NCBI RefSeq assembly: GCF_004745865.1
Contig: NZ_SRKZ01000004.1
Span: 558,001 to 622,000, forward strand
Direction: 5' to 3'
DNA length: 64,000 nucleotides
Source: Hymenobacter wooponensis
GTDB taxonomy: Bacteria > Bacteroidota > Bacteroidia > Cytophagales > Hymenobacteraceae
Shown here: one piece after another, positions 1 to 9,047 of the stretch
How the letters are laid out: every line of letters begins with the position of its first letter
Numbering within the stretch: the first letter of the stretch is position 1
Made by a program: the position numbers and the translations under genes
The notes under the pieces: model-generated
What the model was told of the DNA's origin: nothing
Databases searched by the model: none
The model's input: only the letters and a program-made list of their open reading frames with translations

Positions 1-2386
1 TTCATGAGCATAGCAGTGGTAGCACTAGGAGCAGTGTTAGCTCCCTGCAACCGGCGAACTGCTTCTTGCTGGATCTCTGCAATAGGCTTACCATACCACT
101 GCTGATCGGCAAACAGCAGGTTCATCATCTGGGTATGCAACTCATGCAGATCATAGGCAAAGCCTAAATCCGACTCGCTCATAAAGCCAATGAAGCCTTT
201 GTCAGCAGCCAACAAATATCTTTCGCCGCCGAAAGAGATACTGGCAGTATAAGCGTTACCAGCTGAACAGCCACTTACATACATTACTGGGTACTTACCC
301 TTATTCGCAATACTGGGACTATTGATATCCGGAATCTCCCAATCTAGATTAGTGGGGGCTCCGTGTCCATAGTAATTGATAAAGGCAAGGCCAGCATTTA
401 AGTCTGGAGCCCAAGGAATAGGTACTCCACCCGGTGTCGTACCTGGAAAATCGGCTCGTAAGTAATGCTTTACCACCCGTCCGCCAAATGGGGGCTTGCG
501 CAAAATTTCGGCGTATTTTTCAACGAAGGAGGCAAATAACTGACGTTCACCAGGTTTATCAGTTCCGCCTGACATATGCAACACATTCTTGCGCCAGTCG
601 GCGTAAACAGGCACCTCGTGTTCTTTAAGCTTATTCAGGTAATTGAGAACCTGTTGTGAGGTTTGGGCAGCAATACGCCCCGTTGCCATGCGAGCAGCGT
701 ATTCATTGTTTTGCCAGTTAGCTGTGAAGAACGCATCAGATATGGCACGAGTGCTAGCAGGAACTAAGTCCAGAACTGGGTTATTGCCTGAGCAGTCACC
801 ATAGAATTTTGGATATTGACGATGATAAGCTCCACCACCTGGCACTGATCCACAGCCAATTCCTTCGTTTGTTCCAAGGCCTTTACCAAGTAAAAGCAAC
901 GACATCGGCCTTGTATTTCGAGCTAACATCCATTGCGCGAACTGCCGAATGGCTAGAGCAGACTTTTCACCATAATGAAATTGATCATACAGTTGATCAG
1001 ATGTAACTACTAAAGTATCATAGCTACCACCCGCCTGAGATGCCCGGTATTCTGCATAAGCGCGTACAGGATTATTGACGCTACCAACAGGATGCATCAG
1101 TACTCGGCTACTTACAATTAGAAAGTTGTGGGAGGCCGGTGTAATCTGACGGAATTGCACTCGCTTCCCTCCCACTGGCACTAGAGCCACATCCGTGTTG
1201 GCTAGCAGCAGAGAGCGAGTCCGCCCGTTGGCATTAGGGAACACATAGCCGCGTTGGTTATTACCCAATATCTGTCCTTCAATGCGTTGCACATTATAAG
1301 GATCCGTCACATCATAGCCCCGCACAGAGCTCTGCACAGAGTCGAGGGCGTAATATGCGGGCCCATTCAAGGTTGAATCACTAGCAAACAGCACTTGGTT
1401 CCGCTTGGAAGACCAACGGCTGTTTTGCGAGAAGGTAACGCGTAAGTAGGCCACACGCGCTATATCCCCACGAGGGCTGCCTGTAGCAGTCTGCTTTACT
1501 TGTATTCTAATTTGTCCATTGCTGGTCCTGTCTGAAAGAAGCAAAGGAAATGTCTGCCGAGCGAAGCCAAAATCTGAGAAGCTAACCGTTCCAAGTACAC
1601 GAGGTCCTCCTGGCGTTAAAACAGATACTTCTGAGCGATGAGCCCCAGTTGTCTTACCAACTAGCTGAATATCTAGCCTTGGTGTTTGACCACCGGACGA
1701 AACTGACCAAATTGAATCTACAGTAAACCAATTCTCCTGTCTATTCAGGGGATTTACATACCCTCCACTACCAAATTCATCGCTGAAGAAACCTTCGCCT
1801 CGCTCGGCCCAGGGTTGATACACGTTTGCTTCGTCATTTACGGTATTTGCCCGGAAGGCTTCTACGCGCAGATTTTGCTGCAGCCGCGAGCTATGCGGGG
1901 TAGTACCAGTTAGGTTCGACTCGGACATGCGCTTGCCGTTGGCTACACCACTCCACGTTAGAAAGTACGAGGCTGTATCCGTGAACAAGCTGTAGTACGG
2001 CTGGGCTTGGTCTGCCGCACTGCGAAACATGCCTCGGTCTAAGGCTGCATCATTACGCTGCCCGAAGAACTCAACGAAGGTGGTAGGATCTAGCGTATTC
2101 TGGTTACCACCCACATAAATGGCCACTTCCTTACCGCGGCGCCACAGTTGCAACCGCTGGGGGCTTACCCCGTTTGCACCTGCTTGAGTGAGATATTGGT
2201 AGTTCAGCCGGTACAACCCCGTACGAGCCACTTTAACCTTGTAATACTGCTGGCCTGGTACAATCCACTCGTTGCCATACGGCCCCGACTGTGCTTGCAC
2301 TGCGGTAGTACCGCACAGCAAAAACGCCACCACAATAGCCACCCATCTTGCCAGCCTAGTTGTCTGTAAATGGTAAGGTTGTTTCA
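1..2386 (-). CDS. Gingipain-type C25 cysteine peptidase, PorU/PorU2-like T9SS sortase (3' end beyond window)
   Basis: The minus-strand frame is open from the ATG at 2386 to the window edge, about 795 codons with no stop, so the C-terminus is missing. The N-terminus is a signal peptide ending VQAQ, followed by a beta-rich region of the kind found in PorU proteins (YYKVKVARTGLYRLNY). The C25 peptidase domain follows: the catalytic His lies in NYYGHG (codon 363-365) and the nucleophilic Cys in SGCSAG (codon 267-269). PorU-family enzymes act at the cell surface, removing the C-terminal sorting domain of type IX secretion cargo and attaching the cargo to lipid. The gene lies 71-168 bp downstream of a PorV/PorQ-type gene, depending on that gene's start, and is probably cotranscribed with it. 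The catalytic pair and the neighbour support a sortase role. Whether it is the main PorU or the paralogue called PorU2 cannot be settled here; a secreted C25 protease is the alternative. Confidence 0.8.
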
Positions 2387-2422
2387 TATAGTATCCTGTA
2401 ATGTGCTTATCCTGCTTAGCAG

Positions 2423-2439
2423 CGTGGCTCTAGACCACG
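2423..2439. other. Small inverted repeat between porV-like and C25 genes
   Basis: CGTGG and CCACG flank a TCTAGA centre, giving a 5-bp stem in the short gap between the two minus-strand genes. There is no T-run, so it does not look like a terminator. It could be an mRNA processing or stability element, or mean nothing. Confidence 0.25.
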
Positions 2440-2457
2440 TTTACCCAGGTGTATTCT

Positions 2458-3555
2458 TTATTTAAATCCGTAGCCTAGAGAGACGATGATGGAATTGGCC
2501 TGAGAACGTTGACCTAGCTTCTCAACTGCCAGCCGCGAAAGGGCCATGTCGAGCCGTAGGCCACTCAGGGCTACTCCTACGCCTAGGCTAGGCTGGGCTT
2601 TCCATTCGTCTTGGCCAGTGAAAGTTTTGATCTGTTGAAAGTTGCCAATGCCGCCACGTAAAAACACCAAGCTGTTGTAACCCACTTCTAGGCCAGCTCT
2701 AGGGTCAATGCTTACTGCGCTGCTAGAAATGAGGGTATTCCGCTCTCCATCGGTGGTGGCTTCCAGATCTACGGCTGCCAAGGCGGTGAACTGCCCCGGC
2801 AACTTCACCGTGCGCCCTACGCCTAGCACGAGGCGAGGCAGCGTAATTTCAGTGCTGCTTTTTGGAATAGGGTCGTTGGTAATAGCTGAGCCCTTGAACT
2901 TATCAGCGTCCACCGACCAAGCATTAAATGTGGTGGTGATGTCGCGAGCCATTAGGCCTAGGCGCCAGTTGCCCCTGTTGTATTGCACGCCGGCATCTAC
3001 TCCGAAGCCCCAGGCGTTGGCAAACTCCCCTACGTTTCGGTAAATAACCTTCGCGTTGGCTCCAACCTGTAAGCCTTCGATATTGGCTACCTTATAGGCA
3101 TACGACAGCAGCAGGGCGTAATCAGCCACGGAGAAGTATCGAATTCGGTCGTATTGAACGTATCCGTATTCATTTACTAGGTCGCGCGTATCGGCAATAT
3201 CGTCTACGCCGAGCCGGATAAGACTAATTCCAATGGCACTTTTCTCGTCCAGAGGCATAGAGAAAGCAGCGTAGTCATTTTTCACGATACCGGAGAAGAG
3301 CTCCGAGTGCATAAGCACAGCATCGTACTTGTGCTTTTGGCCTAATAAGCCAGCCGGGTTCCAGTAGCCAGCAGTGGCGTCTTCAGCCAAGCTTGCCTGC
3401 ACTTTGCCCATGCCCAGGGCCCGGCCTCCTACCCCAATGTTGAGAAATTCATTGCTGTACTTAGGCGTCTTGGTTTGAGCTAGCGCCGGAGAAAGCACTC
3501 CTAAGCTGAGGCCCACGCCCAGTAGTAGGGCGGCACTTCGGGTAAAGTGAGGCAT
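2458..3555 (-). CDS. PorV/PorQ-family outer-membrane beta-barrel protein
   Basis: About 365 residues from the ATG at 3555. I prefer this start because it begins a clean signal peptide (MPHFTRSAALLLGVGLSL, cleavage after ALAQ). An upstream in-frame ATG at 3603 would add 16 residues before it. After the signal comes the family's opening: Gly-rich and aromatic with GGRALGMG, then an AEDATAGYWNPAGL segment, followed by many amphipathic strands to a terminal GYGFK. Family members are FadL-like barrels. PorV shuttles T9SS cargo from the translocon to PorU, and PorQ works with PorZ. The gene is immediately upstream of a C25 sortase-like gene on the same strand, which favours a T9SS role. It looks more like the broad PorV/PorQ group than canonical PorV, so no symbol is given. 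Confidence 0.75.
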   Translation of the reverse strand: MPHFTRSAALLLGVGLSLGVLSPALAQTKTPKYSNEFLNIGVGGRALGMGKVQASLAEDATAGYWNPAGLLGQKHKYDAVLMHSELFSGIVKNDYAAFSMPLDEKSAIGISLIRLGVDDIADTRDLVNEYGYVQYDRIRYFSVADYALLLSYAYKVANIEGLQVGANAKVIYRNVGEFANAWGFGVDAGVQYNRGNWRLGLMARDITTTFNAWSVDADKFKGSAITNDPIPKSSTEITLPRLVLGVGRTVKLPGQFTALAAVDLEATTDGERNTLISSSAVSIDPRAGLEVGYNSLVFLRGGIGNFQQIKTFTGQDEWKAQPSLGVGVALSGLRLDMALSRLAVEKLGQRSQANSIIVSLGYGFK

Positions 3556-3603
3556 AGAGGTTAAAACAAATATTCCGATAGGTAGGTGAAGCCGCAGCAG
3601 CAA

Positions 3604-3891
3604 CGCAAGATACTCATTAATAGTGCGTGCCAGCTCTTGTTGATCAGTTATCGTTGATTTACAGCGGTTAAAAAACTCAATATAGTTCTACTAAGCACTA
3701 GGTTATCAGCCGGGCTTATTTTCTACCCTGCAGCTCTTCTGCTCAATTATTCCGCAGAGGTTCAAATGGCTAGGCCCATATAATGTGCTGTCGCATCCAG
3801 CAATGGTATTCAGTATTTCTAGAGGCCAGTTCTTTACAGACCACTTTTTACACGCCTGAAAGCGCAACAAAAATTTATTTCCAACAGTACC
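3604..3891. other. Intergenic region between divergent porV-like and padR genes
   Basis: This AT-rich gap separates minus-strand porV-like from plus-strand padR. It holds a 69-codon minus-strand frame that I do not regard as a gene. I see no clear promoter for the minus-strand genes. The padR promoter begins at its right end. Confidence 0.4.
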
Positions 3892-3922
3892 TTGTGTTAC
3901 ATAGTACCTTTTCATATCTTTG
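3892..3922 (+). promoter_or_regulatory. Bacteroidota-type promoter for padR-pspC
   Basis: TTG at 3892-3894, 20 nt, then TATCTTTG at 3915-3922. This matches the TTG-N17-23-TAnnTTTG consensus of the Bacteroidota housekeeping sigma factor. It lies 31 nt before the padR ATG. It is one of the best promoter matches in the window. Confidence 0.65.
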
Positions 3923-3953
3923 ACTCATTCTTCACCGATATCTGCCTCAGCCC

Positions 3954-4319
3954 ATGAAAGTCGAGAACACCCAAGTGCAGATGCGGAAGGGCATCCTGGA
4001 GTTCTGCATTCTGGAAATCATCGCCCGCGGAGAGGTCTATGCGTCAGACATGCTGGAGGAACTTACCTCCGCCCGCATGATCGTGGTCGAGGGGACGCTC
4101 TACCCACTCCTGACGCGCCTCAAAAACGCGGGATTGTTAGATTACACCTGGAAAGAATCTACCAGTGGTCCGCCCCGCAAGTACTACACCCTCACTGAAG
4201 CTGGCCAGGAGTTCCTGCACCAGCTTCGTCTCACCTGGGAGGAAGTACAGGATTCCATCCGCATTATCCGCCAGAAGCCTCACTCCAACGGTAGCGCCAC
4301 TGTGGAAGTCCTGCTCTAA
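3954..4319 (+). CDS. PadR-family transcriptional regulator
   Basis: A 121-residue single-domain winged-helix protein of normal length for a short PadR. Hallmarks are the opening MRKGILEFCILEII, the recognition region VVEGTLYPLLTRLKNAGLL and the beta-wing GPPRKYYTLTEAG. PadR proteins are usually ligand- or stress-responsive repressors of the adjacent gene and often of themselves. A PspC-domain gene begins 48 nt downstream on the same strand with no terminator between, so the two should form one operon. PadR next to a PspC/DUF2807 protein is an arrangement I know from Bacteroidota. The likely job is feedback control of that envelope protein; the inducer is unknown. Confidence 0.88.
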   Translation: MKVENTQVQMRKGILEFCILEIIARGEVYASDMLEELTSARMIVVEGTLYPLLTRLKNAGLLDYTWKESTSGPPRKYYTLTEAGQEFLHQLRLTWEEVQDSIRIIRQKPHSNGSATVEVLL

Positions 4320-4367
4320 GCAGGCCCGCCCGCTCCCTAGTTTTTCCCGAATAGTTGCAGCACTGAG

Positions 4368-7016
4368 ATGAAAAAGAACATCAGCATCAACCTTCAGGGC
4401 ATGATCTTCCACATTGAGGAAGATGGCTACGAAGTGCTCGGCCGTTACCTGGCGGAAGTGAAAACCCACTTCAGCGGTTATCGAGGCCATGAGGAAATCG
4501 TCGCCGACATCGAAAGCCGCATCGCCGAGCTCTTCGCTGCCCGCCTATCAAGCCTTAAGCAAGTCATCACCTTGGAAGACGTGGAGGCCATGACGGCCAA
4601 AATGGGCCGGGTAAGTGACTTCCAGAGCGCCGACGAAGCCGAAGACGACGAGGAAATCCTCGCCGAAGCCGTGGCAAGCGGCACTGCCCAAGGAACCTAC
4701 ACGGGCACCCGAGGCACTGGTAGCGGCTACTCTGCTGGTTCTGGCTACACTACTACGGGTGGCGGCACTACCACGCCCCCAGTAGATGAGCCCGGCACCA
4801 AGCGCCTGTACCGCGACATGGCCCACCGCAAAGTGGCCGGTGTGGCGGCTGGCCTTGGAAACTATTTTGCCGTAAATCCTCTCTGGATTCGGCTGGGCTT
4901 TCTGGCCTTGATGATTGTATTGCCAATTGCATTGGATAATACTCCCTTCGAGGGGTTCAGCGAGAAACTGCCGGCCATATCCACCTTAACCTACATCGTG
5001 CTGTGGATTGTACTTCCTAAGCGCTATGATGCAACACTCGCAGATGAAGATTCCGCGTTCAAGAAGCTCTACCGCGACACCGATAATGGTAAAGTAGGTG
5101 GGGTTTCCGCTGGACTAGCTGCCTACTTCCGAGTTGACGTGGTTCTCATCCGGATCCTATTCATCGTAGGCCTGTTTGCGGGGGGCTTTGCCCTTCCCCT
5201 TTACATAGTGTTATGGGTGCTCTTGCCGGAGGCGAAAACCGCCTCCGACAAGCTCCGTATGCGCGGCGACGCCGTTACGCTCTCGGCACTTGACAACAAT
5301 ATCCGGAACAACCCTTATGCAGCGGGGTCAGAAACCGGCACGGTGAATAACCGCCCAGTGGGTACTTTTCTGGAAGATTTCTTCACTAATATTCGCCCCC
5401 TGATAAACTCGCTGGGGTCCCTGATTCGGGTGTTTGCAGGTGGTATTTTGGCCCTAACTGGCTTCGGAATGCTGCTGGCCGTGACCATTGGCCTGGGAAT
5501 AGGCCTAGGAATAATCTCTGCTTCCGATGGCCTTGATTATGGCCCGCTGCAGCCTTTCCTGCTCTTTAATGACATTTCGCCCTGGGCGGTACTCGCTTTC
5601 TTCTTAGCTACCGGTATCCCTGCATTGGCCCTGATGCTGTCTGGTATTGGCCTGCTGCTGCACCGCTCAGTGCTCTCACGTACGGCATGGCTGTCACTGC
5701 TAGGCCTATGGTTGCTGGGTGTAGTCGGTAGCTCGGTGGCGGGCATCCGGTTGGGCCGGGAGTTCCAGCGCGAGTCGGAAGTTACCCAAACCACGGCGCT
5801 TGGTGGCCTCACCCGCCCCCGGTTGGTGCTGGAACGCCGCCAGCTCGACGACGACAAATGGGTGGACCTCGACATTGTGGGTATTGACAGTGCGCAGGCT
5901 CCCCGCCTGGAGCGCATCATCTCGGCCAAGGGCTCTACCGACTCGTTGGCGCGGCGCACGGCAGCTACCTCGGTCATGCACAACCTACGAGTGCTTAACG
6001 ACTCGACGCTGAGCGTTGATGACCACTTCACGTATCAGCCTAACGCCCGCTACCGAGACCAGCACATGCAACTGCGCCTGCTAATGCCTCGCGACCGGAC
6101 CTTCCGCATGACGGAGCAGTTTGCTGATTGGCTAAGAGAAGAGGATTACGTGAACGGACGTGACCCTTACCACCCCGAGAAGTTCCTCTACCGCATGAAC
6201 GGCAATAAAGTGGAGTGCATTAACTGCACCGAAGCTGACCTGCGTGGTGGCCGTGATTCTGACGACGAAAACAGTGATGACTATGATCAAGGCCGCGAGG
6301 ACCGCGAAAGTGACGGTGATGTGAACCTTAGCTTTGGCAGCGTTGAGCCGATCAACACCGACGAAAGCTCTTACGGCTCAGAGCGGCAGCGCTTTGATGA
6401 AGCCGACTTCGACCACGTGAGCATAGTAGGTGGTTACCACGTGGTGGTGCGCCAGAACGCAAACTACAGCGTGCGAGCTGCGGGTGATGGCCAAGCACTG
6501 CGCGACATCAAAGTAGAGCGTAATGGCCGGGAGCTGACCATCAGCCCCCGTAACCGCGACCTATTTGACTCTCACAACAGCGACGAAGACGAGGTGTTGC
6601 TCATCATCGAAACTCCTGAGCTTAATGACCTGGGATTAGTAGGTGGTACTCGGGCAGAGGTAAATGGCTTTAACTCCGGCGACCTGCGCGTGCAGCAGGC
6701 CGGGGGCAGCCAGCTCCGCTTCCGCGGCGACATTAAGGAGCTGAAGTTGGAACTGGCTGGCGGCTGTCAGGTTGCCTTACAAGGCACCGCCGACAACCTA
6801 AAAGTTAGTGGTACTGGTGCCTGCGAAGTTGCCGGCGCTGAGTTTACCGCTCGCCGCGCCGATGTGGATGCTATTGGCGCAAGCAAGGTGCGGGTGCACG
6901 TAACGGATGAACTGAAAGCCAATGCCGTGGGAGCTAGCTTAATTGAGTATAGCGGCCGCCCCAGCAGCGTTAAGCGGGAGGCCATTGGTGCCGCCTCAAT
7001 CCGGGCTGTAGACTAG
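4368..7016 (+). CDS. PspC-domain envelope-stress protein with C-terminal GIN/DUF2807-like region
   Basis: 882 residues. The first 85 (ISINLQGMIFHIEEDGYEVL onward) resemble the cytoplasmic N-terminal region common in Bacteroidota PspC proteins. A Gly/Thr-rich linker follows. Two PspC units lie at about 144-218 (LYRDMAHRKVAGVAAGLGNY) and 231-288 (LYRDTDNGKVGGVSAGLAAY), each ending in a membrane segment with VLWIVLP or VLWVLLP. Several more membrane helices lie around 350-460. An acidic Asp/Glu-rich stretch (about 625-660) leads into a C-terminal repetitive beta region (about 690-880) with recurrent Gly and Asn turns, like the GIN/DUF2807 adhesin-head fold. PspC proteins sense membrane stress. 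Here the GIN-like part would lie on the far side of the membrane. The gene follows padR in one operon. The duplicated PspC unit is clear; the GIN call is from pattern only. Confidence 0.8.
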   Translation: MKKNISINLQGMIFHIEEDGYEVLGRYLAEVKTHFSGYRGHEEIVADIESRIAELFAARLSSLKQVITLEDVEAMTAKMGRVSDFQSADEAEDDEEILAEAVASGTAQGTYTGTRGTGSGYSAGSGYTTTGGGTTTPPVDEPGTKRLYRDMAHRKVAGVAAGLGNYFAVNPLWIRLGFLALMIVLPIALDNTPFEGFSEKLPAISTLTYIVLWIVLPKRYDATLADEDSAFKKLYRDTDNGKVGGVSAGLAAYFRVDVVLIRILFIVGLFAGGFALPLYIVLWVLLPEAKTASDKLRMRGDAVTLSALDNNIRNNPYAAGSETGTVNNRPVGTFLEDFFTNIRPLINSLGSLIRVFAGGILALTGFGMLLAVTIGLGIGLGIISASDGLDYGPLQPFLLFNDISPWAVLAFFLATGIPALALMLSGIGLLLHRSVLSRTAWLSLLGLWLLGVVGSSVAGIRLGREFQRESEVTQTTALGGLTRPRLVLERRQLDDDKWVDLDIVGIDSAQAPRLERIISAKGSTDSLARRTAATSVMHNLRVLNDSTLSVDDHFTYQPNARYRDQHMQLRLLMPRDRTFRMTEQFADWLREEDYVNGRDPYHPEKFLYRMNGNKVECINCTEADLRGGRDSDDENSDDYDQGREDRESDGDVNLSFGSVEPINTDESSYGSERQRFDEADFDHVSIVGGYHVVVRQNANYSVRAAGDGQALRDIKVERNGRELTISPRNRDLFDSHNSDEDEVLLIIETPELNDLGLVGGTRAEVNGFNSGDLRVQQAGGSQLRFRGDIKELKLELAGGCQVALQGTADNLKVSGTGACEVAGAEFTARRADVDAIGASKVRVHVTDELKANAVGASLIEYSGRPSSVKREAIGAASIRAVD

Positions 7017-7282
7017 CATTTTTACGCTGCTAGGCCAGGGTGAACTTACACCGAGCCATCCTGGCCTAGCAACTAACGGCCTGTGCTTTAGCTGGCGCCC
7101 TTTTGAGCCAGCTGTTCATCTGGCATTGTAACCCTCAAGGCCTTCATGCGTTTCACATCTACAAACGCAGATATTTCTCCCGCATTTCTATAACGTCTAA
7201 AGCAACTGTTTGTCCCGCGCGGGCATCTGTGCTTCTAAAGACGAAATTTAGGGGTCTAACTAGTGAGTGAAAGGTGAGACCC
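7017..7282. other. Non-coding stretch after pspC gene, possible sRNA body
   Basis: I see no convincing ORF. The region contains the self-complementary CCCGCGCGGG at 7217-7226. It runs directly into a strong terminator hairpin some 266 nt beyond the pspC stop. It may be a long 3' UTR or a separate small RNA. I found no promoter good enough to decide. Confidence 0.3.
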
Positions 7283-7336
7283 GGAGGAAGCTATCAGCCT
7301 ACCCCCTGCTGCAACAGGATGGCTATAGCTTCCTCC
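7283..7336 (+). terminator. Strong intrinsic terminator downstream of padR-pspC
   Basis: The 12-bp arms GGAGGAAGCTAT (7283-7294) and ATAGCTTCCTCC (7325-7336) pair perfectly. Inside them, AGCC/GGCT and CCTG/CAGG continue the stem. TTTTATTTT follows at once. It works on the plus strand. Confidence 0.7.
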
Positions 7337-7384
7337 TTTTATTTTGCAGCTACCTAAGCTAGTAGCATTTCCTACTGAACACCA

Positions 7385-7447
7385 CAAGGAGCTTACCACG
7401 CCAGTACAAGCCGCTAGGCCTGTTGCTGTTGCTGGGTAAGCTCCTTG
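7385..7447. other. Second long inverted repeat in the same intergenic region
   Basis: CAAGGAGCTTACC (7385-7397) pairs perfectly over 13 bp with GGTAAGCTCCTTG (7435-7447) around a 37-nt loop. No T-run follows on either strand, so a simple terminator is unlikely. It sits 25 nt before the stop of the convergent CCA-enzyme gene and could protect that mRNA's 3' end or be part of a structured RNA. Confidence 0.45.
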
Positions 7448-7471
7448 CTATTTCTATGATGCGGTGAGTGT

Positions 7472-8890
7472 TTAGGCTTGCACCGGGGTCAGACCTTTAC
7501 GCTGGCCTAGCTCCAACAGTAGGGCAAATGCCTCATCGTATTCATTACGAACGTTGCCGTCTAGGATGGCTTCCAGCAGCGCTTCCTTCAGCTCTCCTAC
7601 CGCCCGCGAAGGCTGCAGATTGAACGTTGACATAATGATTTCCCCGGTGATAACGGGCTTAAAGTTGCGTAAGTGGTCTTTCTCCTCTACTTCCTTCAGC
7701 TTCTGCTCCACCACATCGAAATTGCGCAGGTAGCGCGCTACTCGCTGGTGGTCTTTGCTCGTGATATCGGCTCGGCACAGGAGCATCAGGCGGTCAATAT
7801 CTTCGCCGGCCTCAAACAGCAAGCGGCGCACGGCCGAATCGGTTACGATTTCCTTTACCAGCGCAATTGGCCGCAAATGCAGGCGCACCAGTTTCTGTAC
7901 CTGGCGCATCTCTTCGCCCAGCGGCAGCTTCAGATCAGTGAAGATATTGGGTACCCAGCGGGCGCCTTTGTCTTCGTGGCCATGAAAGGTCCAGCCGACG
8001 CGCTTGTCGTAGCGCTTGGTGGCAGGCTTAGCAATATCATGCAGAATAGCAGCCCAGCGCAGCCACAAGTCGCCGCCCGCGGCCACTACATTATCCAGCA
8101 CTTGCAGGGTATGGTAGAAGTTATCCTTGTGCGCGTGCTGGCCTACCTTTTCCACCCCATACAACTGCGCCATTTTGGGGAAGATGAGGTGCAGTAGGCC
8201 ACATTGGAACAGCAGCTTGAAGCCATAGCTAGGCTTCGGGGCCATAATAATCTTGTTCAGCTCTACCGTAATCCGCTCCTGTGACACAATCTTGATCCGG
8301 TCCTTATTGCGGGCAATGGCATCGTAGGTATCAGGCTCGATATCAAAATTGAGCTGGGTAGCAAACCGCACTGCTCGCATCATGCGCAGCGGATCATCCG
8401 AGAACGTGATATCGGGGTCAAGGGGCGTGCGGATGATGCGCCGCTGCAAGTCGCCCATGCCATCGTAGCGGTCTACTAGGGCGCCGAAGTCTTGAGGATT
8501 CAAGCTCAAGCCGAGCGCATTAATGGTAAAGTCGCGGCGGGCCAGGTCTTCGTCTAAGGTACCCGGCTCCACTTCGGGCTTACGGCTCTCAGCACGGTAG
8601 CTTTCTTTACGGGCCCCAACAAACTCTAGCTCAATCTCGGGCGTGGGCAGCATAGCCGTTCCGAAGTTCTTGAACACCGTTACTCTAGGCCGGTTCGGCA
8701 GCTTCTTGCCTACGGCTTGCGCCAACTTAATTCCATCCCCAACGCACACCACATCCACATCCTTGCTCTGGCGCTCCAGGGCCAGATCCCGCACATATCC
8801 GCCAATCACGTAGGCCGGGTATTGAAGTTCACCGGCAGCTTCGGCAATTGTTTGGAACAAGGGTAAGTCAGGCAGCTGTGGGGTTTTCAT
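7472..8890 (-). CDS. cca: CCA tRNA nucleotidyltransferase with HD domain
   Basis: 472 residues from the ATG at 8890. A TTG seven codons upstream lies inside the promoter's -7 element and is rejected as a start. The N-terminal pol-beta-type nucleotidyltransferase domain shows VIGGYVRDLAL (about 29-39) and the metal-binding DVDVV. It is followed by ARRDFTINAL and the RRIIRTPLDP and DDPLRMMRAVRFA motifs of the class II tRNA CCA/poly(A) polymerase head and neck. An HD domain follows with ILHDIAKPAT. The enzyme adds or repairs the 3' CCA of tRNAs. The HD domain suggests additional phosphohydrolase activity, as in bacterial relatives. I am confident of the family. A poly(A) polymerase cannot be excluded, but this HD-containing layout in Bacteroidota is normally the CCA enzyme. 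Confidence 0.9.
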   Translation of the reverse strand: MKTPQLPDLPLFQTIAEAAGELQYPAYVIGGYVRDLALERQSKDVDVVCVGDGIKLAQAVGKKLPNRPRVTVFKNFGTAMLPTPEIELEFVGARKESYRAESRKPEVEPGTLDEDLARRDFTINALGLSLNPQDFGALVDRYDGMGDLQRRIIRTPLDPDITFSDDPLRMMRAVRFATQLNFDIEPDTYDAIARNKDRIKIVSQERITVELNKIIMAPKPSYGFKLLFQCGLLHLIFPKMAQLYGVEKVGQHAHKDNFYHTLQVLDNVVAAGGDLWLRWAAILHDIAKPATKRYDKRVGWTFHGHEDKGARWVPNIFTDLKLPLGEEMRQVQKLVRLHLRPIALVKEIVTDSAVRRLLFEAGEDIDRLMLLCRADITSKDHQRVARYLRNFDVVEQKLKEVEEKDHLRNFKPVITGEIIMSTFNLQPSRAVGELKEALLEAILDGNVRNEYDEAFALLLELGQRKGLTPVQA

Positions 8891-8908
8891 GCGTAACGAG
8901 TTAGGCCA

Positions 8909-8941
8909 CAAAGGTAGCTACTGGCTCGTAGCAGTACCCAA
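8909..8941 (-). promoter_or_regulatory. Promoter of cca
   Basis: Read on the minus strand: TTG (8941-8939), 22 nt, TACCTTTG (8916-8909), then the ATG at 8890. The element decides the start codon, since the upstream TTG candidate at 8911 would lie within the -7 box. Confidence 0.6.
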
Positions 8942-9047
8942 ACGCTTTCCGTTGCTGGCATTCTTCTGCCTAGGGCAGTTTACCCTAGTGGCCTAGCGTA
9001 CTCCTATGTAGTAGGTAATATGAACTCTTGCCGGTTAGCCGCATCTG

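Noticed and set aside
434..1006. Plus-strand short ORFs inside the C25 peptidase gene
   Set aside because: They are shadows of a long minus-strand frame with clear catalytic motifs.
2458..3555. Naming the barrel porV
   Set aside because: It matches the broad PorV/PorQ family but I could not see features that separate true PorV from its paralogues.
3706..3915. 69-codon minus-strand ORF between porV-like and padR
   Set aside because: No family resemblance, odd composition, and its 5' end overlaps the padR promoter; most likely chance.
7140..7336. 6S RNA or tmRNA in the pspC-cca gap
   Set aside because: No tag-peptide frame or recognisable 6S layout could be seen; kept only as a generic sRNA candidate.
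8891..8911. TTG start extending the CCA enzyme by seven residues
   Set aside because: The TTG lies in the -7 promoter box; the ATG at 8890 begins the conserved part.
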